From CAZXEU01 sp965207385 (GTDB taxonomy: Bacteria; Bacteroidota; Rhodothermia; Rhodothermales; Bin80), in contig CBDBLZ010000009.1 of assembly GCA_965207385.1 (NCBI GenBank), positions 1-18,186 of the forward strand: DNA of 18,186 nucleotides, read 5' to 3'. The position numbers and the translations under genes are program-made. Under the pieces are notes generated by a model. It saw only the letters and a program-made list of their open reading frames with translations. It made no database searches and was not told the DNA's origin. Positions within the stretch are counted from its first letter, which is position 1. The number at the start of each line of letters is the position of its first letter. Below, in pieces: positions 1-8,800 of this stretch.

Positions 1-68
1 CTGCACCTACGTGCCCCGCGCCTGGACATGCATTTGCTGTTCGCCTGCATTGCTGCGACACAGCGGCG

Positions 69-494
69 CTACGTAGCCGCCCACGGGTCTAGGACTTCAA
101 TACCCATGCTGTCGAAGTCCCGCACATTGCGGGTCACGATTGCCATATTTCGCGAGTAGGCAATTGCCGCAATCTGGCAGTCCGTAGGTGGGACCGGGCG
201 TCCACGAGAACGCCGAATGGTAGCGATGTCCGCGTAAGCGCGCGCAGCGCTGCTGTCAAATGGAAGTATTCGACTCCCAAACACGCTCTGCAGCATAGCT
301 TCAATCTCCAACACAAGTGTTGTTCGACGCTTGCCCACTGGCATTATCGCAGCCCCGTAGCGCAGTTCTGCTTCGCCAATCGCCGAAAAAAACAGGTCTT
401 CCGCTCGCTGGCTTGCAGCTCACATTAGTACTGCAGCATCGGGCGACTTCCGGATGAGCTCCGAAACTACATTCGTGTCTAACAACACGACCAC
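69..494 (-). pseudogene. FitB/VapC-type PIN-domain toxin with premature TGA
   Basis: Read from the GTG at 494, this frame encodes a FitB-like PIN-domain ribonuclease of about 141 codons. The family is the toxin half of VapBC-type pairs and cleaves RNA with Mg2+ bound by acidic residues. The acidic residues are all present: Asp6 in LLDTN, Glu43 in GEAELRYG, Asp105 in PTDCQIAA and Asp126/Asp128 in TRNVRDFD. Codon 25 (420-422) is TGA, between VLM and AASQRAEDLFFSAI, where FitB proteins usually have Trp, so a TGG-to-TGA change is the simplest explanation. TGA is a normal stop here (the antitoxin itself ends in TGA), so recoding is unlikely. The longest piece still open starts at the ATG at 344 and lacks both the DTN motif and Glu43, so it should be inactive. 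The gene starts 10 bp after the antitoxin stop, in typical antitoxin-first order. The family call is firm; whether the stop is real or a sequence error is open. Confidence 0.85.
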
Positions 495-504
495 AAAGGG
501 ATGA

Positions 505-750
505 TCAATCGGCGAGCGTGGGGGGCACCCGCTCTCGTTCGCGTGGCGGCAATTCCAGGTCCACGCCGTTTTCCGCTCCAAAGTGGGAGCGTATCACACT
601 CGCAAAGCTTTGCGGAAGCGGGGTAGACCCTACCGCCGCCAGCAGAATATTGCGCGCTTCCTCCTCAATCGAACATCCGTTGTCCGTCGCCCGCTTCCGT
701 AAGCGGCTCTTGAGATCCTTGTCCAGATTGTTGATCGTAACGCTAGCCAT
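505..750 (-). CDS. FitA-like ribbon-helix-helix antitoxin
   Basis: An 81-residue protein starting at the ATG at 750. Residues 1-40 match the FitA/StbC-type ribbon-helix-helix domain: a short beta strand (MASVTINNLD), then a helix rich in Lys/Arg (KSRLRKRATDNGCS) and a second helix (IEEEARNILLAAV). In this family the N-terminal part binds the operator as a dimer and the C-terminal tail wraps around the toxin; here the tail is acidic and proline rich (DLELPPRERERVPPTLAD). It is immediately followed by the PIN-domain toxin frame, so it would be the first gene of a toxin-antitoxin operon. The antitoxin is intact while the toxin is interrupted, leaving at most an orphan antitoxin/repressor. No clear Shine-Dalgarno sequence precedes the start. 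A small inverted repeat (CTCG-AAG-CGAG on the minus strand, about 785-795) lies about 35 bp upstream and could be part of an autoregulatory operator, but this is speculative. Confidence 0.88.
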   Translation of the reverse strand: MASVTINNLDKDLKSRLRKRATDNGCSIEEEARNILLAAVGSTPLPQSFASVIRSHFGAENGVDLELPPRERERVPPTLAD

Positions 751-1528
751 GAATTCTGCCGACTATCCCCTTCTAATCTAATACTCGCTTCGAGCAAACC
801 ATGAATATTCCCACCGAGGGTTCTTGCGAACGGTTTTCGGACCGGAATGCAAGCTCTACCTAGGCCTAGTATTAACGAACAATTCGAGGGTTGTGTTTCT
901 CACCGTCGTTGCGCCCTCGAAGTCTCGGTCGCCCTGCTTCTGTTCACAAGCTGGCCCTCTCCGAGGTTGGCTGCTCCCGCGCCGGCAAGGCCGCTCGACA
1001 AGGCTGACCTTAGAGGCTAACTCATGCTTGATTATTCCCGCTTCCGGGCTGCCCAAGCTACAGAATAGTTGACTTTTGGCCTGGCCGATATTCCTCGCGC
1101 CGAAAACACCAACACTCGCTGGACACACGTATACCCTGATTCCTGGACAGCGGATTAGGAAGGAATCCAGCCTACTGACCGGCGCTGGCCATCGAACTCC
1201 AATTTTCAATGTGCTCACGCCACTAAGTCAGGCGAGGCGATACAGCTGCTTCGATAGATTGTCTGGGCAGCGAAATGCCTTGTCGCCACATGAGTGGAAC
1301 CGCCGCAAAAGTATGCGGCCAGGGCAGACAATCCATCAATTTCGTCCCACTCCGGTTCGCAATCGGCTCTACCTCCCCTCCACCCCAAGGCGGACCGAAG
1401 CAGCACGCGCATTCCGGTTGCGACCAGGACAAAGCCGGCATTCTTCATTCTTCCCGCGCTGCCAATTCCATCTAGCTCCCTGGACTTGCAATGCACGGTC
1501 GGCCCCGCACGTCCAAATGGAGCGCCGA
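751..1528. other. Gap without a convincing gene
   Basis: About 780 bp lie between the antitoxin start and the end of the HNH-like/beta-barrel gene. Open frames exist on both strands, including a minus frame at 1215-1496 (93 codons) and a plus frame at 1076-1591. None has a recognisable domain, a good start or codon use like the neighbours. The minus frame at 1215-1496 begins 32 bp downstream of the preceding stop and has a hydrophobic patch (AGFVLVATGMRVLL), so it is the only one I would not exclude as a small gene. A perfect 10-bp palindrome, CTAGGCCTAG, lies at 860-869. No RNA gene or mobile-element end was seen. Confidence 0.6.
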
Positions 1529-2632
1529 CTATTCTATGCGAACGCTGGCGCCTACCTGGAACAACATGAATCCGCAGCCGAAGCCAGATGAGTCATCGTT
1601 GCCGCATCCTTGCCAGAGCCAGTACCGACCCAATTCGCCCAGAACCCCAACCGCACCCAGCCTCCATTCAATAGTGACGCCTGCGCTCGAAGCAAGGCCC
1701 CGACCCGCGTCCGCGTCCCGGCATCCACCACAGTAATAGTCCAGCGCAACAAAGGGATTCGCCTGAAACGCGCGGCCCCGAGTACGCTGCCAGCCTAGCC
1801 TGTAACGCGCCGCGAAATTGTGAAGGTCTCCCCTGAGCGCCCCGTGATAAACAAGGCCGTAATTCCGGTAGCCGGCCGCTACCCTGATCATTGGGACGTT
1901 GAAGACAAGAAAGAAGAAAAGCTGCGTTTCCCCGAGCTCAAGCCAGTAACCACCTGGCGCTTCCTCGGCCTCGATACCAAGCGAGTCCTCCGGCGGCGCA
2001 GGTTCGGCTAAGGCAATCATGTCAGGTGTCAATCTATAGCCCTCCAATTCCACCGAATCGCACCCAACCAGGACTGCCTCCAGCGCATCTGCTTCTGCCC
2101 TGTCGATACTCAAGCTATACGTCCTCCGAATGGTCACAACCCTGTCCGCGTACCAGCAGCGGTTCTTGCCAGGCATCCATTCTCCGGCGTCCTCGTCTCT
2201 CTTGCCGAATACTCCCACAAACCTCGGAGTCAGGACAGCATTCGTGAGGTCCGAAGCGAATGCCTGCCTGGCCGCTGCATCTGCTGCGCAGAGGCCGCTG
2301 TCGTGCGCTTCCGATCGGGCGACAATCAGGTCTACGTCTACTTCTCTACTTGATCTGAACCATTTGCCGGTGTAAGGACTGTAAACGCCTCCCCAACGCG
2401 CTATTACACTGTCCTTGAGCGCAGGCGGAAGCGAATATTGGCTGCGGGAATACGGGCTGCATCGGTCCTCCGGCGCAATTGCGAGCCCCCTCCAGGTATG
2501 CTGTGCCGACGATATATTCGGCGTGCCGATGCATATCAAGATCGTCAGCAAGGTTATCGGTCCAGGCCGTACGCAAGGGAAGATTAACCGTGCGGGTTTA
2601 TCGCATTCTGCTCGCGTTAATGACTCAGGCAT
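1529..2632 (-). CDS. Secreted protein: degenerate HNH/DUF1524-like domain plus beta-barrel-like tail
   Basis: A 367-residue protein with an N-terminal hydrophobic segment (ITLLTILICIGTPNISSA, about 26-43) that fits a signal peptide after a long n-region. Residues about 55-191 resemble the HNH-type DUF1524 nuclease family of secreted bacterial proteins: YSPYTGKWF, ARSEAHDSGLCAADAAARQA, FASDLTN, DAGEWMPGKNRCWYADRVV and SIDRAEADALEAVLVGC. Family members normally have Asp-x-(Asp/Glu)-His-Ile-Val and a later Asn-Arg. Here the first reads DVDLIV (Leu102 for His) and the second is VGVF (Gly140 for Asn), so nuclease activity is probably lost. After an acidic linker (about 200-226), residues about 228-367 alternate aromatic and polar residues in strand-like blocks (LELGETQLFFFLVF, FQANPFVALDYY, VTIEWRLGAVGVL, FMLFQVGASVRIE) and resemble part of an outer-membrane beta-barrel. 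Eight cysteines suggest an oxidising location. Codons such as TTA, ATA and CGA are commoner than in the core genes, which hints at a different origin. Function unknown. Confidence 0.65.
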   Translation of the reverse strand: MPESLTRAECDKPARLIFPCVRPGPITLLTILICIGTPNISSAQHTWRGLAIAPEDRCSPYSRSQYSLPPALKDSVIARWGGVYSPYTGKWFRSSREVDVDLIVARSEAHDSGLCAADAAARQAFASDLTNAVLTPRFVGVFGKRDEDAGEWMPGKNRCWYADRVVTIRRTYSLSIDRAEADALEAVLVGCDSVELEGYRLTPDMIALAEPAPPEDSLGIEAEEAPGGYWLELGETQLFFFLVFNVPMIRVAAGYRNYGLVYHGALRGDLHNFAARYRLGWQRTRGRAFQANPFVALDYYCGGCRDADAGRGLASSAGVTIEWRLGAVGVLGELGRYWLWQGCGNDDSSGFGCGFMLFQVGASVRIE

Positions 2633-2934
2633 GAGTTTTCGGCTCGTGCAGGATTAAGGGCACCCAATTAGCCGCCGGACCTCGCAGCTGGCGCCACCCA
2701 CCTGTCCAGCCCTAACCAAGCGCCCTTGTACCAAAGATACCTGCATTCAAGCGATATCGGTGCGGACCCAACCCGCTGCAGCGCGCTACGAAACTGGCAA
2801 GACTGGCTGTTGAATTCAGGTTGCCGACGAAAGGCCCGCGTGGGTCCAGATCGGCTTGCGAGGAATAGGGACCTACTCACATAAAATAAAAGCCGAGAAG
2901 CGGTAGCACCCTAGCGAGGCACGTACCGCGCATT
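2633..2934. other. Gap of about 300 bp between two minus-strand genes
   Basis: No convincing gene is present. The right end holds the terminator-like hairpin of the upstream operon (listed separately). On the minus strand TATCTTTG (2739 down to 2732) is an exact match to the Bacteroidota -7 box TAnnTTTG and would place a start site roughly 95 bp before the gene that begins at 2632. No TTG lies at the expected -33 spacing, so this promoter is only a suggestion. Confidence 0.4.
2881..2929 (-). terminator. Hairpin plus T-rich tract after the HATPase gene
   Basis: On the minus strand the stop at 2935 is followed within about 6 bp by GCGGTA ... TACCGC (2929-2924 paired with 2905-2900). Inner pairing GTGCC/GGGTGC (with G-T pairs and one bulge) extends the stem. 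About 8 nt later comes a T-rich tract read as CTTTTATTTTAT. The shape and place fit an intrinsic terminator for the four-gene minus-strand unit. Folding energy was not computed. Confidence 0.55.
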
Positions 2935-3351
2935 CTATTGCGCAATACTGTGCAGAAAAACCAGCCTCAGTCGACGTCCACCACGCTCAACATGCATTTC
3001 ATCGGCCATGCTCTGCATGAAATACAGCCCCCGGCCGCAGCTGCGCAGGATGTTTCCCTCCTCCAGCGGGTCCTCCACCTTGGCCAGATCGAACCCGTCG
3101 CCCTCATCCGAAACCGTGCATTCGATGCGCCCGTTACCCGCCGTTACCTGCAGGCCTACCTTCTTTGAGACATCCCAGCCGTTTCCGTGCTTCATGGCAT
3201 TGGTCACGGCTTCGCTGACCAGAAGCGCAACGCGGTAAGCCGTTTCTTCGTCGGCACAGCGCTCGCGCAGGAAGCGACTCACTTCATCAACTGCGCGCTC
3301 GACGTTCTCGAACGTGCTCTCAAGCTCCAGTTGTAACGAATTGCGTGCCAT
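2935..3351 (-). CDS. RsbW-like serine kinase/anti-sigma HATPase domain protein
   Basis: A 138-residue single-domain GHKL ATPase of the RsbW/SpoIIAB type (HATPase_c_2). The N box is SEAVTNAMKHGN (46-57, with Glu47 and Asn51). The Asp box is SDEGDGFD (81-88), and the glycine-rich lid is SCGRGLYFMQSMADE (104-118). Its length matches free-standing members, which bind ATP and either hold a sigma factor or phosphorylate a STAS-domain antagonist. No sigma factor, STAS protein or PP2C phosphatase is in the window, so its partner is unknown. It lies 56 bp downstream of the glycosyltransferase stop, on the same strand, and is the last gene before a terminator-like hairpin, so it probably shares the transcript. 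The ATG at 3351 is preferred because the first strand (LQLELESTFENVERAV) follows it directly. The family is clear; whether it acts as an anti-sigma factor or in another partner-switch is inference. Confidence 0.85.
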   Translation of the reverse strand: MARNSLQLELESTFENVERAVDEVSRFLRERCADEETAYRVALLVSEAVTNAMKHGNGWDVSKKVGLQVTAGNGRIECTVSDEGDGFDLAKVEDPLEEGNILRSCGRGLYFMQSMADEMHVERGGRRLRLVFLHSIAQ

Positions 3352-3407
3352 GGAGGCAGGCTTGGATGTTGGCTATCACCTGGTCTTCTTTCGCGGGACC
3401 ATGCCGA

Positions 3408-4788
3408 TCATGCGCTGGGAAGCACTACTTCTGACCCGGTTCCACTCCGTGACGCCTTGGACGCGGCGCACGCATCCAGAATCCCGGCCAGCTCCCCGGT
3501 CAAGCGCTTTCGGTCAAAGGTCTGCGCATACGAAGCTTCTCCCAGAGGCAACGTTCCTGATTCCCATCGATCGTACAGCTCGGAAAGCGCCTGCGCAATG
3601 GAAGAGATGTCGGCCGGGGCTACAATCCAGTTCGCCCCGTATGGACGCAGCGCCTTCCGCGCCGTGCCGGGCGGAATGAGCGCCAGAATCGGCTTCCTCG
3701 TGCCCATGTACTCAAACAGCTTGCCCGTTGAAATGCCCCCGGATCCGGGCCGCTTGCCTATGGTCATCCAGAGTACGTCGGCGGACAGCTGATAGCTCAC
3801 GGTTTCCGAATGCGACAGGTATCCCTTGCAGGACACCACGTCTTCCAGGTCCAGGTCGCAAATCAGTTGCCGGGACGCCTCCGGCACAAGTCCTACAAAA
3901 ACTGCCTCGATCCTTGAGCGTGCCGGCGGATTGCGCTTGAACATCGCATGCAGTCCCTTCAGGAAATAGTCCGGCGTCTGTGCGTCGTAGAATACTCCCG
4001 TGTATACGAGACGCATGCGATCGGGATGCCGCTCGGCCGCCTGGGCCTCTTGAAGGGTTTCAGGATCGTACCCCTGCGGAATAACCGAAAACTCGCACCT
4101 GGCGCGCATGGGCCCTCGCGCGCCCGCGAAGCGAGGCCTCAATTTCCTCGTTGATGGCTACATACGCGTGCGAGCACTGGCTAAGGACACTGGCCTCCAG
4201 CGCCTCGTGACGGGCCCTGTGCCAGCGCGAAGGATATATGTGGCGGGGATTGCCCACCCAGTCGTCGCGAAAGTCCGCTACGAGAGGCAGCCCATACCTG
4301 CGGCTTAGTCTCGCAGCCAGCAGCAATGCCGTATACGGCGGCGCAGTGGCAAGCACCAGGTCGTACGATTCTCTCTTTACGAGACGGCGACCGGCCCTGA
4401 ACCCGGGACGAAGCCAGCCGGCCTTGTTGTCGGGCAGAAAAACGGTCTGGCTTGCAAGCGACAGCCATCTTCGCCTGCCCTCGTGGGGCAAGGCAACGGT
4501 TCTGCGTCGGGCAAAGAGCCGGGTGGGATCCCACGAAGCCGTTCTTTCCACGTGCATGCCTCGCCCCTCGGCATCTTCCTGAAGCGAAGCGTCGAAGGCA
4601 AAATATCCGGCGGGCCTGGCGGTAAGCACCGTCGGCTGCCACCCGGAATCGGGAAGATACTTGACGAATTTGCTGATGCGCTGAACACCGCTCAGCCCCA
4701 TGGGCGGGAAATAGTACGCCACCACCAGAACCCGCCTAAGTCCGCGCTCAAGCTCCCGTTCCGCACTCCCTGCAATCGATCGCGCCAC
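3408..4788 (-). pseudogene. GT4-type glycosyltransferase, split by a 1-nt frameshift
   Basis: Two overlapping frames together make one glycosyltransferase of about 459 residues (GT-B fold, family 4-like). The N-terminal frame (GTG start at 4788, running to a stop at 4060) has the acceptor-domain pattern VLVVAYYFPPMGLSGVQR, then FVKYLPDSGW, and later LVLATAPPYTALLLA and LVADFRDDWVGN. It reads sensibly to about AINEEIEASLRGRAR (near 4115), then gives nonsense before stopping. The other frame becomes sensible at about CEFSVIPQGYDPE and carries the donor-sugar domain: MRLVYTGVFYDAQTP, VVSCKGYLSHSETV and GISTGKLFEYMGTRKPILAL, whose Glu normally contacts the nucleotide-sugar ribose. The span is 1381 nt, one more than a multiple of three, so a 1-nt insertion (or 2-nt loss) near 4100-4130 explains it; the stretch is very G/C rich. 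There are only 2 bp between the M24 peptidase stop and this start, so the two are cotranscribed. Both halves are well kept, which favours a recent mutation or a sequence error. Confidence 0.85.
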
Positions 4789-4790
4789 GG

Positions 4791-5849
4791 CTACACGACC
4801 GCCAGCGTCTGAGGAGCATTGCCCAACCGGCGGGCTCCGCTTTCCGTGACGACGACCGTGTCTTCGATGCGAATGCCAAATCGGCCCGGTATGTAGATCC
4901 CCGGCTCCAGGGTCACCGTGGCATTCTCGGGCAGGTCAGCATCGGACCAGTGCGAGAGACGCGGCCATTCGTGGACCTCGGTGCCGATGCCGTGCCCCAG
5001 GCTATGCATGAACTTGCCACCATACCCGGATTCCTTGATGTAATCGCGCGCCACAGCGTCCAACTGCCTGCACAGGATGCCCGGTCGGGTAGCGTCCATA
5101 GCCCTCTTTTGCGCCTCAAGGACAACGTCATAGGCAGCCCGCTCCTCCTCTCCCGGCTCCCCTATGGCCACCGTCCTCGAAAGATCGGAGACATATCCGT
5201 CCACTACGCAACCAAAATCCAGCACAACCAGCTCCCCTTTCTCCAGGCACTTGGATGAAGGCCGGGCATGCGGAAGTGCGCCTCTGTGCCCGGAGCTTAC
5301 AATGGGATTGAACGACATGCGCTCGGCCCCGCGACATAGCGTCTGGTAAACGAGCTCGGCTGCCAGGTCCTGCTCCGTCATTCCGGGACGAATGCACTGA
5401 ACTGCGTTCTCCAGCGCGGCATCCGTTACCAGCTGCGCCCGCCGCATGGTAGCTATTTCCTGGTCCGTCTTGGTGGCCATCTCCCTGGCCAGCACGAGGT
5501 TGGCCGGCACCCATTCAACATGCGGCCAAAGACTCTGCCAGAACCCGTGTGTGCTAACCGGGACGTGATCCGCCTGCATCAGGACCCTTCGGGAACGATC
5601 AAGGAATCCTCTCTCCTGCACGTACTGGTACAGTTCACCACGCACCGTGTGCACCTCTGCATCCGACACTTCCTTGCGCGCCTGCTCCTCGTAGCGCATG
5701 TCAGAAAGAAAGTGCGTTTGGCCGCGGCAGACCAGTAGCACGGCGTTGGAGCCCGTAAAGCCGCTTGCCCAGCGCACGGTCGGCATGTGCGTCAGGATGG
5801 CCGAATCCACTCCGTGCTTGTCCAGAAGCCCGTTAACGGCTGCCTTCAT
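4791..5849 (-). CDS. M24 metallopeptidase, Xaa-Pro aminopeptidase/prolidase type
   Basis: A 352-residue protein with the two-domain layout of Xaa-Pro peptidases: an N-terminal creatinase-like domain (about 1-125; MPTVRWASGFTGSNAVLLV) and a C-terminal pita-bread domain. All five dinuclear metal ligands of family M24 are visible: Asp211 (VLDFGCVVDG), Asp222 (YVSDLSRT), His286 (HSLGHGIG), Glu315 (TLEPGIYI) and Glu329 (GIRIEDTVV). The active-site His194 lies in ALPHARPS. Members remove the residue before proline from peptides and are mostly cytoplasmic; no signal peptide is seen here. The length is normal for the shorter bacterial form. Its ATG overlaps the TGA of the upstream lipoprotein gene (ATGA, 5846-5849), a sign of translational coupling, and the glycosyltransferase begins 2 bp after its stop. 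The exact substrate (dipeptide or longer) cannot be told from the sequence. Confidence 0.93.
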   Translation of the reverse strand: MKAAVNGLLDKHGVDSAILTHMPTVRWASGFTGSNAVLLVCRGQTHFLSDMRYEEQARKEVSDAEVHTVRGELYQYVQERGFLDRSRRVLMQADHVPVSTHGFWQSLWPHVEWVPANLVLAREMATKTDQEIATMRRAQLVTDAALENAVQCIRPGMTEQDLAAELVYQTLCRGAERMSFNPIVSSGHRGALPHARPSSKCLEKGELVVLDFGCVVDGYVSDLSRTVAIGEPGEEERAAYDVVLEAQKRAMDATRPGILCRQLDAVARDYIKESGYGGKFMHSLGHGIGTEVHEWPRLSHWSDADLPENATVTLEPGIYIPGRFGIRIEDTVVVTESGARRLGNAPQTLAVV

Positions 5850-8800
5850 CTGCTGGTAAATGTCATAAGGGGGCCGTCGTTGGTTGCGGAAATTATCAGG
5901 CTGCCCGTGGCGGTTTCGACGTAAAGCAGCTTCCTGACATCGCCGGGTGCGACAAAGCCGCTGGTCCAGGATGCGGAATACTCCAATTCTCCGAGGCCCT
6001 GCAGCAACACGCCCGAGCCAGCACTGCGCCGGCCAAACTGCGCGCGGTTGCCGAAGTCATTGCCCGCCAGGAGCAAATCAGCGATTCCGTCGCGGTCAAA
6101 GTCCCGTGCAAGCACCCCTTTAGTCTCCGAAACCTGGGCCATCAGCGGCAGTGCCCGGCGCTCAAGGCGGCTTCGCTCCACGTTCTCGAATACGGATGTT
6201 TCCGCTATGCGAGAGTGAAGCACGAGAGACTCTGCGCGCTCGGCGGAAAGCAATACCGTATTCATGTCCGCCTGGGCGTACGAGTCATAGGTGGGGAACC
6301 GCTCGGCAAACCGGGGCACTTGAGCCACGAGTTCATCTCGGGCCGGAACGGGGTAAAGCCGCCCCTGAATATAGTGCCCCACAACAAAATCCATGACTCC
6401 GTTGGCGTCGAAATCCCGAGAATAAACGACGGCCGGCTCCTCGGCTGACACCGCTATCTGCGTGTTCAAGCCGCAGCCTCCTGCAACCAGGTCCAGGTCG
6501 CCGTCGCCGTCCAGATCGAAAGCCTCTATCACGTTCCAGAATCCATGCGATTCGACAAGGCCCAGGTCTGCGGAGATATCTGCGGCTGCGCCCTCCTGTT
6601 CAAACGAAAAAACCTTGATTGGCATCCACTCTCCTGCCACAATCAATTCCGGCGCCGCGCCACCGGTTACATCGGCCCATGCGGCGTCCGTAACCAGACC
6701 GGCATATGCCAGGCCACCGGCCAGGTCCTGCGTCCTGTCGACAAAGCCTGCTCCCGTGTTTTCAAGGAGGTAGCTGCGCGGCGCAAGCGGATAAAAGCCC
6801 GGGCGCCAGCTCCCTCCCACAAACAGGTCGATGTCACCGTCTTCGTCAAAGTCTTGCGGCGCTACCGTCGATGAGGGATACGGCATGGCCGGAAGCACTT
6901 CAGGGGCATTTGCCAGGTTGCCGAAGCCGGTGTTGACATACAGCCTGTCCTGGTAAGCTGCGGACGTGTCGTCATGCGATCCGCCGCCGCTTGCCACGTA
7001 CAAATCCAGGTCACCATCGCGGTCAAAGTCGAGCATGGCGGCATCCACGTCTTCAAACGACTCGTGGGCTGAGAGCGCCGGCGAGCGCACATCCTGAAAT
7101 ACGCCATCGGCCTGCTGAAGGAGTAACCGGCCGGCCTGGCCGCGCGCGCCGCCAAAGAAGATGTCGTCCAGTCCGTCGCCGTTGATGTCGCCGGAGGCCA
7201 GCGCCGGGCCCTCCCTCGAAAGCAAATGAGGCAACAGGGGTTCACGGTCGAAATCCACGAAAGCGTCCTCCCGGTGCACCAGGTCCAGCCCCGGATAATC
7301 CGTTCTTGCAAAGAGCGGCCGCTCCGGCGAAACCTCGGGCAGCTGCCGCCGCTCCGCATCCGCATGGCGCAGCGTCAGCTGCATCGCAGTTACGCCGCGT
7401 ACCACCTGCACACTTTCATCCGGCCAACGGACCTCCACGTTTGCCGCGGGTTCGGCAGCCAGCCCAAAACTGAGCTCCGGAGCCAGGGAAGACAAATACC
7501 CCCGCCCGGGCATCATTTCCTGGTACTGGGTAAGCTCGCCGGCACGCACCGTGACCTTTGCGCCAATGCCCCACCGGTTACCTGGCGGGCCCTCCAGCCT
7601 AATGGTAATAGCGCGATGGGCCGTCAAGGCGCCGGCCTCGTTGCGGTAGAGCATCGCGGGCTCGTTGATGTTGCTTATCGCAATGTCCGGATACGCGTCC
7701 CCGTCGAGATCCGATACGACGGCACCGTTCGAAAGCGTAGGCTGGCCCAGACCCCATGCCTCTGTCTGATCGGAAAACGTCAGACCGCCCTCGTTGCGAT
7801 ACACGTAATTGCGCAGCCTGGTCTCCGGCATTTCCCGCACCATGTCGAGCGAGGACAGCACTTCTCCCCTCGCACTCGCGTCCGCGTATGCCTCTACGAG
7901 CGTGGTATTCAAGAAATCCAGATTGGTGTAATCCCGCATGTACCCGTTCGTGACGAGGGCGTCCTTGTACCCGTCAAGATCCAGGTCAGCCAAAATGGCC
8001 GCCCAGCTCCAGTCGGTGTTCGAGACGCCCGCCATCTGGCCTATCTCCACGTACCTGCCGTCAGGTCGGGCCACGTGCAGCATGTTGCGCATGTATTGCT
8101 CAAAGAATCCATCCTCCCGCATCTTGGCATAGAACACATGGTCTTCGGGGCCCTTGAGGATCTTTTGCCGGTAGTTGTCTTCGGCAAGCATATCGAGCGT
8201 GTAGATGTCCGGAAGCAGATCGTTGTTGATGTCCGCAATGTCCGCGCCCATGGACGAATAGGACGTATGAGTGAGGTAATCCCGGATCGATTCCCGAAAC
8301 GTGCCGTCACCGTTGTTGATGTACAGGTAGTCGTCCTCGATGTAGTCGTTGGAGACATAGATGTCGAGCCACCCGTCCCTGTTGATATCACTGACAATGG
8401 CGCTTAGGCCAAATCCGAGCGGATTTCCGATGATGCCTGCCTCCTCGCTCACGTCGACAAACCGGCCTCCGTCGTTTCTAAGCAGCAAGTCACCGGCCAG
8501 TGAATCGCGTTGGTTGCGCATGTAGTCCACCAGAAAACGGGAGTAGCGCCGGATGGAGTGATTCAGGATGTAAGCATCCAGGTCGCCGTCACGGTCATAG
8601 TCGAAGAAGGACGCGTGATTGGAATACGTGGTGAGATCCAGCCCGTATTCGGCGGCACGCTCCGTGAACGTGAGGTCCCCGCCATTGACATATAGCAGGT
8701 TGCGCCTGCGATCCGCCGACACGTTGCCGGACCGGCATACATAGATGTCGAGCCAGCCGTCGTCGTTAATGTCCACCATCGTGACGCCGGTTGTCCAGCT

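Noticed and set aside
420..422. TGA read as Trp (recoded genetic code) in the toxin
   Set aside because: Other genes here, including the adjacent antitoxin and the FG-GAP lipoprotein, end in TGA, so it is a normal stop.
7226..8407. 393-codon plus-strand frame inside the FG-GAP lipoprotein gene
   Set aside because: It is antisense to repetitive Asp/Gly-rich coding sequence, which produces long open shadows; no domain or good start was seen.
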